Below, piece by piece: positions 1-8,876 of a stretch of 64,000 nucleotides of DNA; within the stretch, counting starts at the first letter, position 1, and every line of letters begins with the position of its first letter. Both the position numbers and the translations under genes were made by a program. The notes under the pieces were generated by a model, which did not search any database, was not told the origin of the DNA, and was given only the letters and a program-made list of their open reading frames with translations. The stretch lies in assembly GCA_002495025.1 (NCBI GenBank), contig DADP01000024.1:1478-65477 (forward strand). The letters are read 5' to 3'. This DNA is from Desulfurococcaceae archaeon UBA285. GTDB taxonomy: Archaea; Thermoproteota; Thermoprotei_A; Sulfolobales; Desulfurococcaceae.

Positions 1-1539
1 AATGACGGTAATGAAACCGCATACGATGTAACAGTATACGACTATATACAACTAGACAGAGTAGACGTAGTCTCTACAACACCCGCCTCGGTAATAACCA
101 ATAACACGGTAAAATGGAGTATTGGAACACTAAGCCCCGGGTCCACGATATACCTATACCTAGTCGTCAGAGTACGCGAGAGTGTATCAAATGGAACCCT
201 CATACTAAATAGAGCGGAGGTTACATGGCGCGATAATACTGGGCAATTATATGGTCCGCGCAGTGACGAGTTTACAACATTAATACTCTCTAATCCACAA
301 CTTACAATAGTGAAATCAGGGCCTTTAACCACTCTGCCAAATCAACTAGTCACCTATACTATCACGGTATACAATGCTGGTGGTTCACCTGCATATAATG
401 TAACAGTAGTCGACCAACTACCCCCAGAAGTAACCTTTGTTACTTCTACTCCAACACCATTCTCTATCTCGGGTAGCACAGTGACATTTAAACTGAGTAG
501 ACTAAACCCTGGAGAATACTATGTTATATTGATAACTGTAAATATGAGTGTAGTAGTAGAAGGCGACTACGAAGACTATGTAAACAATGCTAGTGTAACG
601 TGGAGTGATATAGATAGCAGGAGTTATGGACCAGTTAGAGACGCCATTGTAACACGAGTGTATTCTAGGCCGCAAATAATACTTGGTAAAATAGGAAGCA
701 TAAGTGGATATATAAATGAAACAATATCGTTCACTATTACCGTGGTAAATACAGGTGGAAGTACTGCATACAATGTCACTGTGTGGGATTACCTACCATA
801 CGGGATAAAACTAGTTTCATCGAATTACACGTATCAATACGATAATGAAACAAGGAGGATTACATGGCTTATTGAGGAACTAGGTCCAGGCGAAACAATA
901 ATCATCACTATCCAGGCAAGAGTGTGCGAAATAGAATATGATGGAGTAATAGTGATAAACAATGTATATGCTAATTGGAGTGATGTAAATGGAGAACCAT
1001 ATGGTCCCGTCACAGACTTCCACCCAGTAAGACTATTTGTAAACCCATATGTCGAGGTATACAAGTCAGCTCCTACACTCTCACAGCCCGGTGTGAGACT
1101 CACATATACAATAAGACTAGTTAATCCGACACTAACAGTGATCACGGGTGTAGAGCTAGTAGACTACCTACCATCTAGAGTGACATATCTATCGAGTACG
1201 CCTCTAGGTGTATACAATGCATCAACACACACTATTAAATGGAGTAATCTAACAATACCGCCTGGAGGAGAATTAGTGTTTAGTGTAGAAGTACTAATAC
1301 ACACGGGTTTAATAAACGGGTCTCTAATAATAAACGAGGCCGTGGCAACCTGGCCTACTGGTTCTTCAACAGGACTCTCTACAACAATGATTACAACACC
1401 ACCGCCTCCACCTACTCCAACTCCACCGAGAGCCGTTGGTGGAGAAGTAGTATATGACTACTCAGCAATAATCATAGTGGTTGTGGGAATAGCCATAGTC
1501 TTGCTTACTTCACTGGTTTTCATAGAGAAGAAGACTTAA
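1..1539 (+). CDS. DUF11-repeat cell-surface protein, C-terminal part (5' truncated)
   Basis: The frame is open from base 1, so the gene starts before the window; 512 codons are visible. It consists of repeated modules of roughly 130 residues, each with an N-x-G-x-x-x-A-Y-N/D-V-T-V motif followed by D-x-L-P, and each closing with W-(S/R)-D ... Y-G-P (about nt 226-260, 601-632 and 976-1008). These are the hallmarks of DUF11/CARDB-like beta-sandwich repeats of archaeal surface proteins. A proline/threonine hinge (about 1390-1428) precedes one membrane segment (about 1465-1520) and a short positively charged tail (E-K-K-T), so the repeats are predicted to sit outside the cell. N-glycosylation sequons (N-x-S/T) are frequent. 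Role: S-layer-associated or adhesive protein, inferred. It converges with the transporter gene downstream. Confidence 0.85.
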   Translation, partial: NDGNETAYDVTVYDYIQLDRVDVVSTTPASVITNNTVKWSIGTLSPGSTIYLYLVVRVRESVSNGTLILNRAEVTWRDNTGQLYGPRSDEFTTLILSNPQLTIVKSGPLTTLPNQLVTYTITVYNAGGSPAYNVTVVDQLPPEVTFVTSTPTPFSISGSTVTFKLSRLNPGEYYVILITVNMSVVVEGDYEDYVNNASVTWSDIDSRSYGPVRDAIVTRVYSRPQIILGKIGSISGYINETISFTITVVNTGGSTAYNVTVWDYLPYGIKLVSSNYTYQYDNETRRITWLIEELGPGETIIITIQARVCEIEYDGVIVINNVYANWSDVNGEPYGPVTDFHPVRLFVNPYVEVYKSAPTLSQPGVRLTYTIRLVNPTLTVITGVELVDYLPSRVTYLSSTPLGVYNASTHTIKWSNLTIPPGGELVFSVEVLIHTGLINGSLIINEAVATWPTGSSTGLSTTMITTPPPPPTPTPPRAVGGEVVYDYSAIIIVVVGIAIVLLTSLVFIEKKT

Positions 1540-1549
1540 AGAAACAATT

Positions 1550-1562
1550 CAACTTTTTTTCC
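1550..1562 (+). terminator. T-rich transcription terminator
   Basis: A run of seven T residues (1554-1560) lies just after the stop codon of the DUF11 gene and before the end of the convergent transporter gene. Archaeal RNA polymerase commonly terminates in such T-tracts without a hairpin. Confidence 0.5.
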
Positions 1563-1579
1563 TCAAAACAGCTTTCACT

Positions 1580-2761
1580 CTATACTAGGAGTACTAGTCC
1601 TAGTGTTGATACCACGATGGGTCCGAGTAGGTCTACAAAAGTAGTCATAATTGGAAATACAATGTTGTCTGGATCCCATCCTTCTCTATAAGAGAAAACT
1701 GTGAGTATATATGTCGTAGTAGATGCTAGTGTATAAACTATTAGTACAGACAGAGTGATTGTTAATACAAATAAAGCTGTTTTAACCAATGCGATCGGCG
1801 AGATAAGAGTTACTATTATACCCGCAGTAGCAATCGATGTATAAGTAGCTATAAATCCACTTATAGCGTCACCGCGGAAAGAACTAGTTGGTTCTTCAAC
1901 ACCGATGTGCAAGTCTATATTGAGCTTGCTTCCAAGATACCCCATTGCAGCACCAATAACAGCATTAAATGCAGGGAGCACACCGAGAATTTCAGGATTA
2001 GATTCTATCAAGGCTACTCGAGTAGCGAGTATAAAGCCTCCAATACTACTTCCAGTTGATGCTATAATAGATGAAGACAGGTTTTCTAATAAGTCTTTCA
2101 ACCCCCCATTACGGTGGACAAACAGGGTAATTGGTATAAGCATAGAATACGTGAAAAACAAGAAGACTAGTTTGAAGTACCAGGGAAATACTTCGTGAAA
2201 GTATGCAACACTCAGTAAAACCAATGGGGTTGTAAAATCCCCAATACCCGTAACTATAGCTGCAACAAAAGTAGATGGATCCCTACCCGTCTTATACAAG
2301 TATATTATCGATGAAAAAGTAAGGGGTGTTAGAAAAACAAATACTATTAGTGTCGAAATAGAGGCTAGAAACAATAGTGAGAGAGGGTCTGGCGAATTCA
2401 GTTTTGTTATAAGTGATAAAACAAGCCCTATTAACGCGAGTATTGATGTAGCAATAATTGAAACTACATATCCAGTAGCAAGGTTTACAAGGTTTTCTCT
2501 AGACCAGTATTTGGGCTGAGCTAAACCCAAGTGTAGAGCTTTAGTGAGTCTATAGCCCATAGCTCCATATACATCGCCCCTCAAATCCATTAATCCAGGT
2601 GTAATAATTAATAGAACTGGGTAGACAACTAGTAAATCCACGTTAAATCTAAGCGTTATACCAGCTAGTATCTCGGCCAATCCCAGGGAAACCAGTGGTA
2701 CCAACCACTTTCCAATATCCCTCACTGTCTTTGCAATGCTCTCATCCCCATGGTAGATCAC
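1580..2761 (-). CDS. MgtE/SLC41-type divalent cation transporter
   Basis: Predicted integral membrane protein of 393 residues, built from two homologous MgtE/SLC41 membrane domains (about residues 30-180 and 225-390) of five or so helices each. Each half carries the family signature around a proline/acidic segment: P-G-L-M-D-L-R-G-D near residue 55 and P-A-F-N-A-V-I-G-A-A-M-G near residue 262, while F-P-I-M-T-T-F-V-D closes the second half. Such proteins move Mg2+ or related divalent cations. The cytosolic CBS/N domains of bacterial MgtE are absent, as in SLC41. It uses a GTG start with AAGGA just upstream and is divergent from a PhoU/RCK_C protein that probably regulates it. Ion specificity is inferred from the family. 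Confidence 0.85.
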   Translation of the reverse strand: MIYHGDESIAKTVRDIGKWLVPLVSLGLAEILAGITLRFNVDLLVVYPVLLIITPGLMDLRGDVYGAMGYRLTKALHLGLAQPKYWSRENLVNLATGYVVSIIATSILALIGLVLSLITKLNSPDPLSLLFLASISTLIVFVFLTPLTFSSIIYLYKTGRDPSTFVAAIVTGIGDFTTPLVLLSVAYFHEVFPWYFKLVFLFFTYSMLIPITLFVHRNGGLKDLLENLSSSIIASTGSSIGGFILATRVALIESNPEILGVLPAFNAVIGAAMGYLGSKLNIDLHIGVEEPTSSFRGDAISGFIATYTSIATAGIIVTLISPIALVKTALFVLTITLSVLIVYTLASTTTYILTVFSYREGWDPDNIVFPIMTTFVDLLGPIVVSTLGLVLLV

Positions 2762-2835
2762 TGCATCCTTCTATAATCACCCGGAGTTAGACTTAAATCC
2801 CTCCTTGATAATAAAGATTTTACGAGGAGTCAATA
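2762..2835. promoter_or_regulatory. Divergent promoter region, transporter / PhoU-RCK_C protein
   Basis: This 74-bp spacer serves two divergent genes. A/T-rich TATA-like elements lie at about 2789-2798 (ACTTAAAT) and 2805-2818, and a CGAGGAG ribosome binding site for the plus-strand gene lies at 2823-2829. Exact TATA assignments are tentative. Confidence 0.4.
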
Positions 2836-4038
2836 TTGTCGCGGTTAACCCCCGACATACATAGAATGCTTCACATTAAACCATCAATGGTGAAGTATAA
2901 ACCACTCAGTGTTAAATTTATTCTAGAGGAGATCTGGAAGTATGCAAATATAGCTATAGACCTGGCATTCTACGCATTCTTCAATAAAGACAAGGAGCTA
3001 TCACTGAAAATCCTTGAATTAGACAAGCATATATCAGAGTATATAGCTCAATACATAATGCATAATTCTCTAGCATATGGTCGAACACAAGAGGGGGCGT
3101 ATGCTAGTCTTCTTTCATTTTATTACGGCTCGGCAATGGATGGTATTTCAGACTCTGTAAAAGACATAGTATACTCTCTCCTAGTTGGTTATACTCCGAG
3201 AATAGACTATAATCAAGTACTACTCTACGCCGAGGGAGAAGTAGTAGGAAAGTTTATAGCAGATAAAGATTTCAAAGTAGTTGATTTAACAGATTCATAC
3301 CCTGTTGACGTACTCCTTGTTGTAGAGAAAAACAAGTATTTATTCAATCCACAACCCAATTACATCGTTAAAAAGAACAGCGAGGTATATGTAAGAGGCT
3401 TTAAAGAAGTAGTTCTCAGACTCCTCGGAGATAAAGGATTAGAATACGAAATGAAAGACTTGAAAATACCAAAACTAGAACAAGTCATAAAAAACATCGT
3501 CGACATAAAAGACTGTACTGTATTAATGCTAGACCTAGCACACTATGTCTTAATGGAACACAATAGAGAATTAATGGATGAAGTCGAAGACCTAGAAGTA
3601 TACATGGACTGGGCACACATGGAAACACTAAACATCCTCGGCGAACTAAGAGAAGAAGTAGACCAAGACACGTTTATTGGACTCGTCACAATGCTAAAAG
3701 AACTAGAAGATATAGCAGATGCAAGTGCATCGATAAGTAGAATACTAGAACTACAAGAAGAATACCCCGAAGAATACAGAGAGCTATTTAAACACGTATT
3801 TGAGAGCACAGCTGAGAAGATAAAATTGGTAACAGCTTCAAAAACTATACCATTATCCAATATTGAACACTATTTGAGAAAATACGGTGGTCACATACTA
3901 GCAATAAAGACAAGAGAAGGGTGGATAGCTTACCCTCTAGCTAGAAATATATCTATAAATCCAGGAGACAAGTTAATTATTGTCTACCAGGAGGAATTCT
4001 CTGAAGAAGTAGAGAGGCTTTTATCGGAAAAACTATGA
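2836..4038 (+). CDS. PhoU and TrkA-C (RCK_C) domain regulatory protein
   Basis: The 400-residue soluble protein alternates two kinds of domain: an all-helical PhoU-like domain (about 20-125), an RCK_C/TrkA-C ligand-binding domain (about 130-200), a second PhoU-like domain (about 215-310) and a second RCK_C (about 325-400, with G-W-I-A-Y-P-L-A followed by G-D-K-L-I-I). RCK_C domains gate K+ and divalent cation transporters. Archaeal proteins of this build are often encoded beside MgtE/SLC41 transporters, as here. The TTG start at 2836 follows CGAGGAG by 6 nt. Function as the cytosolic regulator of the divergent transporter is inferred from domains and context. Confidence 0.8.
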   Translation: MSRLTPDIHRMLHIKPSMVKYKPLSVKFILEEIWKYANIAIDLAFYAFFNKDKELSLKILELDKHISEYIAQYIMHNSLAYGRTQEGAYASLLSFYYGSAMDGISDSVKDIVYSLLVGYTPRIDYNQVLLYAEGEVVGKFIADKDFKVVDLTDSYPVDVLLVVEKNKYLFNPQPNYIVKKNSEVYVRGFKEVVLRLLGDKGLEYEMKDLKIPKLEQVIKNIVDIKDCTVLMLDLAHYVLMEHNRELMDEVEDLEVYMDWAHMETLNILGELREEVDQDTFIGLVTMLKELEDIADASASISRILELQEEYPEEYRELFKHVFESTAEKIKLVTASKTIPLSNIEHYLRKYGGHILAIKTREGWIAYPLARNISINPGDKLIIVYQEEFSEEVERLLSEKL

Positions 4039-4317
4039 TTAACCAGCAATATTGTCTTCCATGTCTATACACTTACTTCTACGTAGTCTAACAGCCGCGC
4101 TTTTAACTACTTCTATTAAATATCCTTCTTCGCCTACTACACCAGATCCAATGAATACATCATCAATATATATTTCTGGGTCTTCCGTGTTTCCATCTTC
4201 AATGTGAACTTCTATTTCATCGCAGAGTTCTCGTGTAAGTATATCTCTTATTTCAAGGAGCCAGTTGTAAACAGTGTATCTCCAATAATTGTTTCTTCCT
4301 TTTACAGTGATCTTCAA
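4039..4317 (-). CDS. Small hypothetical protein
   Basis: About 92 residues, mixed alpha/beta, with an acidic middle and the segment D-P-E-I-Y-I-D-D-V-F-I-G. I do not recognise the family. The frame can be extended to 4383, but that would overlap the next, divergent gene. The TTG at 4317 is preferred because it follows an AGGGGT ribosome binding site by about 6 nt and gives a beta-strand-like opening (M-K-I-T-V-K-G). It is tail-to-tail with the PhoU/RCK_C gene. No membrane segment or metal-binding cluster is visible. Confidence 0.6.
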   Translation of the reverse strand: MKITVKGRNNYWRYTVYNWLLEIRDILTRELCDEIEVHIEDGNTEDPEIYIDDVFIGSGVVGEEGYLIEVVKSAAVRLRRSKCIDMEDNIAG

Positions 4318-4376
4318 GTGAAACCCCTGGTTTATTACTTTTCCCAAAAAGATTAATAATTGTAGAGGTGGCATGT

Positions 4377-5477
4377 TTGACATCTATAATGATTGTGGGG
4401 TTGGGTAGAGTAGGATCAAGGACACTAAAATATCTAAGGGAACTCATTCCTAAAGCAAGCTTTATTGTAGTAGACACTGATAAAAACAAACTGGTTGAAG
4501 TATCCAAATACGAGGGCATAGAAGCATACCAGTATGAACCAGGAATACTTGGAAAACTAGGAGAAAAAGTAGACTTGGCGGTGACAGCTCTACCATCTAG
4601 TATTGCATGGAGGAGCATTCTTGAATTAACTAGTAGGTGTGTAAGTGTAGTTGATGTTTCATTTGTAAACGAAGATCCATACATACTTGAAAAAGTAATT
4701 GGTGAATGCAACAGCTTTCTAGTTGTAGATGCTGGTTTCGCACCAGGATATAGCAATATTGTTGCTGGATATGCATTCTACAAACTAGGATTAAAATACA
4801 ACATAGAAATCGCTGTGGGAGGAATACCAGAATACCCTGTTCCCCCAATAGGCTACGTTGTTACTTGGAGCGCTAGAGACCTACTCGAAGAATATACGAG
4901 GCCAGCTAGAATTATAGAAGATGGCGTTGTCAAATCAGTAGATCCACTGGCATTCATTAAAAACATTGAGATACCGGGGATAGGTGTTTTAGAAGCGTTT
5001 TTAAGTGATGGATTAAGAACAATGCTGAGAAATATTAAAGCGAGAAATCTAAGAGAGTATACTCTGAGATGGCCTGGACACATATCTGCTATTAGACTAC
5101 TAAGAGACCTTGGTTTTCTAAACTCCGACGAAGTGGAAATAAATGGTGTTACTATTAAGCCAATAGATTTTACAGCAACTCTATTCGAAAAGAAGTTGTC
5201 GTTGAAAATCAATGATATTGCAGTACTCCAGGTATCAGCAAGTGGAGATACACTTCAATATAGAGAAACTGCTTTGCTAAAGGGCTCGATAGAAGACCCT
5301 GCAACACCAGTCTTTACAGCACTAGTCCACGCCTACACTGTTAAACTAGGAGTTGAAAAGAAGATAAAACCAGGTGTTATAGCTCCAGAAAACCTCTACG
5401 AGTATAAAGAAGAATACGAGAAATACCTTGCCTCGAAAGGAGTAGTTATAAATAAAGAATCTACTATTCAACAGTAA
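4377..5477 (+). CDS. Saccharopine dehydrogenase-like oxidoreductase
   Basis: About 366 residues with an N-terminal Rossmann fold. The glycine motif G-L-G-R-V-G-S is near residue 6, followed by V-V-D-T-D at the end of the second strand, where the acidic residue would hold the NAD(P) ribose. The rest matches the saccharopine dehydrogenase/homospermidine synthase-like C-terminal domain (D-A-G-F-A-P-G, then G-G-I-P). Exact substrate is unknown; crenarchaea generally make lysine by the LysW route, so saccharopine itself is not assured. Start choice: TTG at 4377 has GAGGTG 6 nt upstream; GTG 4368 or ATG 4389 are alternatives. It overlaps the 3' end of the convergent glmS by 14 bp. Confidence 0.8.
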   Translation: MTSIMIVGLGRVGSRTLKYLRELIPKASFIVVDTDKNKLVEVSKYEGIEAYQYEPGILGKLGEKVDLAVTALPSSIAWRSILELTSRCVSVVDVSFVNEDPYILEKVIGECNSFLVVDAGFAPGYSNIVAGYAFYKLGLKYNIEIAVGGIPEYPVPPIGYVVTWSARDLLEEYTRPARIIEDGVVKSVDPLAFIKNIEIPGIGVLEAFLSDGLRTMLRNIKARNLREYTLRWPGHISAIRLLRDLGFLNSDEVEINGVTIKPIDFTATLFEKKLSLKINDIAVLQVSASGDTLQYRETALLKGSIEDPATPVFTALVHAYTVKLGVEKKIKPGVIAPENLYEYKEEYEKYLASKGVVINKESTIQQ

Positions 5478-7305
5478 CTGTTTTAGCGAGATTTCTCGGT
5501 TTATCAGGGTCATACCCGTATTTCACAGCTAGATGGTAGGCTAGTAGTTGGAGGAAGGGAGTATGGGTTAATGGAGTAAGCAACCAGTGTGTAGACTCTA
5601 CTGTAACCGGATAGTCAACTTTAGCTACGAGATTCGACTCCTTGTAGAGAACACCAATTACAAACGCTCCTCTCGCCTTCATTTCCTCGATGTTTCCAAG
5701 TAGTTTTCTTTCTAGTTCACTATCATTAGGTACTATGAATACGACTGGAAATCCGGGTTCAACGAGAGCTATAGGGCCGTGTTTGGATTCTCCGGCAGGA
5801 TACGCCTCAGCATGGACATAGGCTATTTCCTTGATTTTTAGAGCTCCTTCTCTAGCAACCGGTACTCCTATACCACGGCTTAGATAATACATGTTTTTCG
5901 AGCTAGAGATCTTGTCTATTAGTAGTTGAACAGCGTTATTGCTCTCCTCAATTAATTTATCCATGTTTTTAATAGTGGGTTCAACATGGTTGACGAGTAT
6001 ATCTCTAAATTCTGATTCTCTGAGAACTCCGCTTGCTACTCCGTATTTTAAAACTATATAGCTAAGTGTCAGGGTTTGCGTGAGAAAGGTTTTTGTTGCT
6101 GCTACTCCTATTTCAGGCCCTGCTCTAGTGTATACTGTATAATCGCTTTCTCTTGGAATAGCTGAATCAACAACGTTTGAAACAGCTATTGCTTTAACAC
6201 CTCGTTTTCTGAATGCGCGGAGTGCTTTTAAAGCATCTATTGTCTCGCCACTCTGGCTTACAACTACTAGTACATCTCTATTTGAAGCTGTATTCTCGTA
6301 GATCTCGTATTCGCTTGCAATAAATGGCGTGACTAGTCTATTAGTCAACTTGGCCATTGCTAGCGCGAAATACTCTGATGCGTGAAAGCTCGTTCCAGCT
6401 CCTGTTACATAGATTTTATCTGCATTTAATAGTAGTGATACTGCTTCGTCTACTCTAGGATCACTATATAATCCACTAAGTGTTTGACCGAGAGCTCTCG
6501 GCTGTTCATATATCTCTTTTAACATGAAGTGTGGGTAGCCTTCGCGGCTGGCATCTTCAAGACTCCACTCTATAAATCTAACGTATTGATCGAGATTTGA
6601 AATCCCGCCTTTTCCAAGTTCTTCTATATAGACACCACTGGGTGTAACATATCCAACCCAGTAGTCTCTAACTACTAAAACCCTCCTCGTGTGTTCGAGG
6701 AGTGCTGGTATATCGCTTGCTAGTAGGTTGTAGTTTTCTCCAAGTCCTATTACTAGTGGACTATCTTTCTTGGCAAAGAATATCTTGTCTGGTTCTAATG
6801 GTGTAATCATTAGTATTGCATATGTTCCACGTATTAATCCAACAGCTTTTTTAAATGCTTTGTATACATCACCTATTTGTCTATAATACTCTTCAACTAG
6901 GTGTGAAAAAACCTCTGTATCAGTCTCAGAGGTAAATATGTGTCCTTTATTCAAGAGCTCTCTCTTTATCTCTAAGTAGTTTTCTATAATGCCATTATGT
7001 ACAATTGCAAATAATCCCTGACAGTCGAGGTGGGGGTGTGCGTTTATATCTGATGGCGGGCCGTGTGTAGCCCACCTAGTATGTGCTATTCCAACCCTCC
7101 CCTCCAACTTTGTAAAGCCATATTTAGACTCCAGCTCGCTAAGCCTCCCCTTACCCTTTAATACAAGGAGTTTTTCAGATTCTACTATGGCCATGCCGGC
7201 TGAATCATATCCTCTATACTCTAGTCTAAGCAACCCTCTGTAAAGGGCCTCACCTAGTTTTAATTGATTCTTGTCTCTAAGACAAATGCCTATAATTCCA
7301 CACAA
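5464..7305 (-). CDS. glmS: Glutamine-fructose-6-phosphate aminotransferase (isomerizing)
   Basis: Makes glucosamine-6-phosphate from fructose-6-phosphate and glutamine, the entry to UDP-GlcNAc used for glycans. The 613-residue length is normal. The N-terminal Ntn-type glutaminase begins M-C-G-I-I-G-I, with Cys2 the nucleophile exposed after Met removal, and carries A-H-T-R-W-A-T-H-G near residue 75. Two SIS sugar-isomerase domains follow (about 285-430 and 460-600; S-Q-S-G-E-T near 350 and A-E-A-Y-P-A-G-E-S-K-H-G near 490). The chain ends with the conserved L-A-K-T-V-T-V-E. Start is TTG. It is divergent from UMP kinase across a short promoter region. Confidence 0.97.
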   Translation of the reverse strand: MCGIIGICLRDKNQLKLGEALYRGLLRLEYRGYDSAGMAIVESEKLLVLKGKGRLSELESKYGFTKLEGRVGIAHTRWATHGPPSDINAHPHLDCQGLFAIVHNGIIENYLEIKRELLNKGHIFTSETDTEVFSHLVEEYYRQIGDVYKAFKKAVGLIRGTYAILMITPLEPDKIFFAKKDSPLVIGLGENYNLLASDIPALLEHTRRVLVVRDYWVGYVTPSGVYIEELGKGGISNLDQYVRFIEWSLEDASREGYPHFMLKEIYEQPRALGQTLSGLYSDPRVDEAVSLLLNADKIYVTGAGTSFHASEYFALAMAKLTNRLVTPFIASEYEIYENTASNRDVLVVVSQSGETIDALKALRAFRKRGVKAIAVSNVVDSAIPRESDYTVYTRAGPEIGVAATKTFLTQTLTLSYIVLKYGVASGVLRESEFRDILVNHVEPTIKNMDKLIEESNNAVQLLIDKISSSKNMYYLSRGIGVPVAREGALKIKEIAYVHAEAYPAGESKHGPIALVEPGFPVVFIVPNDSELERKLLGNIEEMKARGAFVIGVLYKESNLVAKVDYPVTVESTHWLLTPLTHTPFLQLLAYHLAVKYGYDPDKPRNLAKTVTVE

Positions 7306-7394
7306 TACACGAGCACCACTAAATACCTGATTTATGTGTTTTTCAAATCCAAATTAATAAGCTTGAAATGAGAGATTGTTTTAAGGTGTTGGTT
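7306..7394. promoter_or_regulatory. Divergent promoter region, glmS / UMP kinase
   Basis: The spacer holds A/T-rich elements: AAATTAATAAG (7350-7360) is a plausible TATA box for the plus-strand gene, and AAGGTG (7383-7388) is its ribosome binding site. The minus-strand TATA is less clear. Confidence 0.35.
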
Positions 7395-8075
7395 ATGAGT
7401 GATCAAGAACTACTAGTTATTAAACTAACTGGCAAGGCCTTTGACAATCCAGAAGTGCTTTCAAAACATATTAATGTATTAAAAAACCTCCTAGAGAAGT
7501 ATAGAATTGTACTCGTTGCTGGCGGTGGAGGAAACGCTAGAAAATACATTGAACTAGCTTCCCGTATAGGCGTAAACTCAAATTACTGGCTCGACTTGAT
7601 TGGTATTTGGGCTTCTAGAGTAAATGGATTGGTATTGATATCTGCTCTGAGCAACTATGCATATCCATTTACCCCGGTAACCATTGAAGAAGTACTTCGA
7701 GCTGTAAAGTATAGCAGACTAGTAGTTATGGGTGGATTAATACCAGGCCAGTCAACTGCTTCAACACTACTAGAAGTAGCTGAAGCTCTAAGTGCTCGTA
7801 GAGTATACTACTACTCAGCAGTGGGCAGAGTATACGATAAAGATCCAGCTAAATACAGCGACGCCAAGCCATTCAGTATTATAAAAGCAAGCGAGTTGAA
7901 AACCCTACTAGTCCAGAAAATCCTACCAGGTGAATATGCATTAATAGATGAAAAAGCACTAGACTTGGCAATTAGAAGTAGAATTAAAATACAGCTACTA
8001 GACTATAGAGAACCAAGTCAAATCTATAGCGCTCTAAGAGGAGAAAACCCAGGTACACTGATTGTACCAGAATAA
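7395..8075 (+). CDS. pyrH: UMP kinase (archaeal PyrH type)
   Basis: Phosphorylates UMP to UDP with ATP in pyrimidine nucleotide synthesis. About 226 residues, amino-acid-kinase fold. Visible are the N-terminal K-L-T-G-K-A-F phosphate loop, V-A-G-G-G-G-N-A-R-K-Y near residue 45, D-L-I-G-I-W-A-S-R near 70, M-G-G-L-I-P-G-Q-S-T near 113 and Y-D-K-D-P-A near 150. The archaeal enzyme acts on UMP specifically and resembles this sequence most. ATG 7395 is chosen over the longer ATG 7368 because AAGGTG lies 6 nt before it. The last gene of the pyrimidine branch, CTP synthase, is at the far end of the window. Confidence 0.93.
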   Translation: MSDQELLVIKLTGKAFDNPEVLSKHINVLKNLLEKYRIVLVAGGGGNARKYIELASRIGVNSNYWLDLIGIWASRVNGLVLISALSNYAYPFTPVTIEEVLRAVKYSRLVVMGGLIPGQSTASTLLEVAEALSARRVYYYSAVGRVYDKDPAKYSDAKPFSIIKASELKTLLVQKILPGEYALIDEKALDLAIRSRIKIQLLDYREPSQIYSALRGENPGTLIVPE

Positions 8076-8150
8076 ACAGTAAACAAGGTTTTATACCAAG
8101 TTGTTTTCAACCCTTGAATTCAAAGTATTTTGAACACGGGTTTTAGTAAA

Positions 8151-8876
8151 CTAGTTTCCTGGGGGTGATCCACCTTTTTCTTTTAGTTTTCTTAAAACTC
8201 TACGAGACCAGTATAGAAGTGTTTTCCCCTCGAATAGTGATGGAGTTGATCTATAAATAATGTTTTTCAATACTCTATTACACCTCTCAGCCTTGTCTTT
8301 CGTTGTAACTACCATTGATGTTACTTCTCTCAATACTTCTAGTGTTTTTTCAATGTCTTCGCGGCTTGCACGTGGAGGTATATTTGTAGGTGTAATACCA
8401 GTCTTCTTCCATATCTCCCATAGAAAGATAGCAACAGACTGGCTAATATTGAGAACAGGGTATTCGGGGTTAGCTGGTATTGATACGAGAAAGTCTGCTC
8501 TAGCTAGTTCCTCGCGTGTCAACCCAGTACTCTCTCTACCAAATACAAGTGCTATTTTATTGACTCGAGGTAGTACTTTCTCCACGAATTCCTCTATTGA
8601 TAGTGCCTGTCTTAACGGGTCTCCCTCTGAATAACCTTTCGCGCTAGTAGCTACAACCACGTCAACTCCCTTCAAAGCCTCATCTAGTGAATCTACAATT
8701 ATACTCTTTGACAAGAACTCTCTACCACCAGCGGAATATCTTAATGCTTCTTCCACACTAGCAACTGGTTTAACCAGGTATAACTCGCTTACTTTGAAGT
8801 TTACACATGTTCTAGCTATTACTCCCAGGTTCACTGCTCCCTCTATCCCTACGAGTACAACTCTTACTTCAACCAA
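8151..8876 (-). CDS. TrmJ-like SpoU/TrmH-family RNA 2'-O-methyltransferase
   Basis: SPOUT-class methyltransferase of 241 residues that uses SAM. Family motifs are visible: N-L-G-V-I-A-R-T near residue 16 (motif 1), L-V-F-G-R-E-S-T-G-L near 110 (motif 2) and L-N-I-S-Q-S-V-A-I near 141 (motif 3). A C-terminal helical extension fits TrmJ, which methylates the ribose at tRNA position 32; in Sulfolobus the enzyme is specific for cytidine 32. The TTG start lies inside the 3' end of the upstream HemK-like gene (8-bp overlap), so the two are co-transcribed, together with ksgA. An rRNA substrate cannot be excluded. Confidence 0.85.
   Translation of the reverse strand: MVEVRVVLVGIEGAVNLGVIARTCVNFKVSELYLVKPVASVEEALRYSAGGREFLSKSIIVDSLDEALKGVDVVVATSAKGYSEGDPLRQALSIEEFVEKVLPRVNKIALVFGRESTGLTREELARADFLVSIPANPEYPVLNISQSVAIFLWEIWKKTGITPTNIPPRASREDIEKTLEVLREVTSMVVTTKDKAERCNRVLKNIIYRSTPSLFEGKTLLYWSRRVLRKLKEKGGSPPGN

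Noticed and set aside
1580..2761. Plus-strand open frame inside the transporter gene (about 1905-2198)
   Set aside because: Lies wholly within a confidently assigned transporter gene on the other strand and shows no protein-like motifs; antisense shadow.
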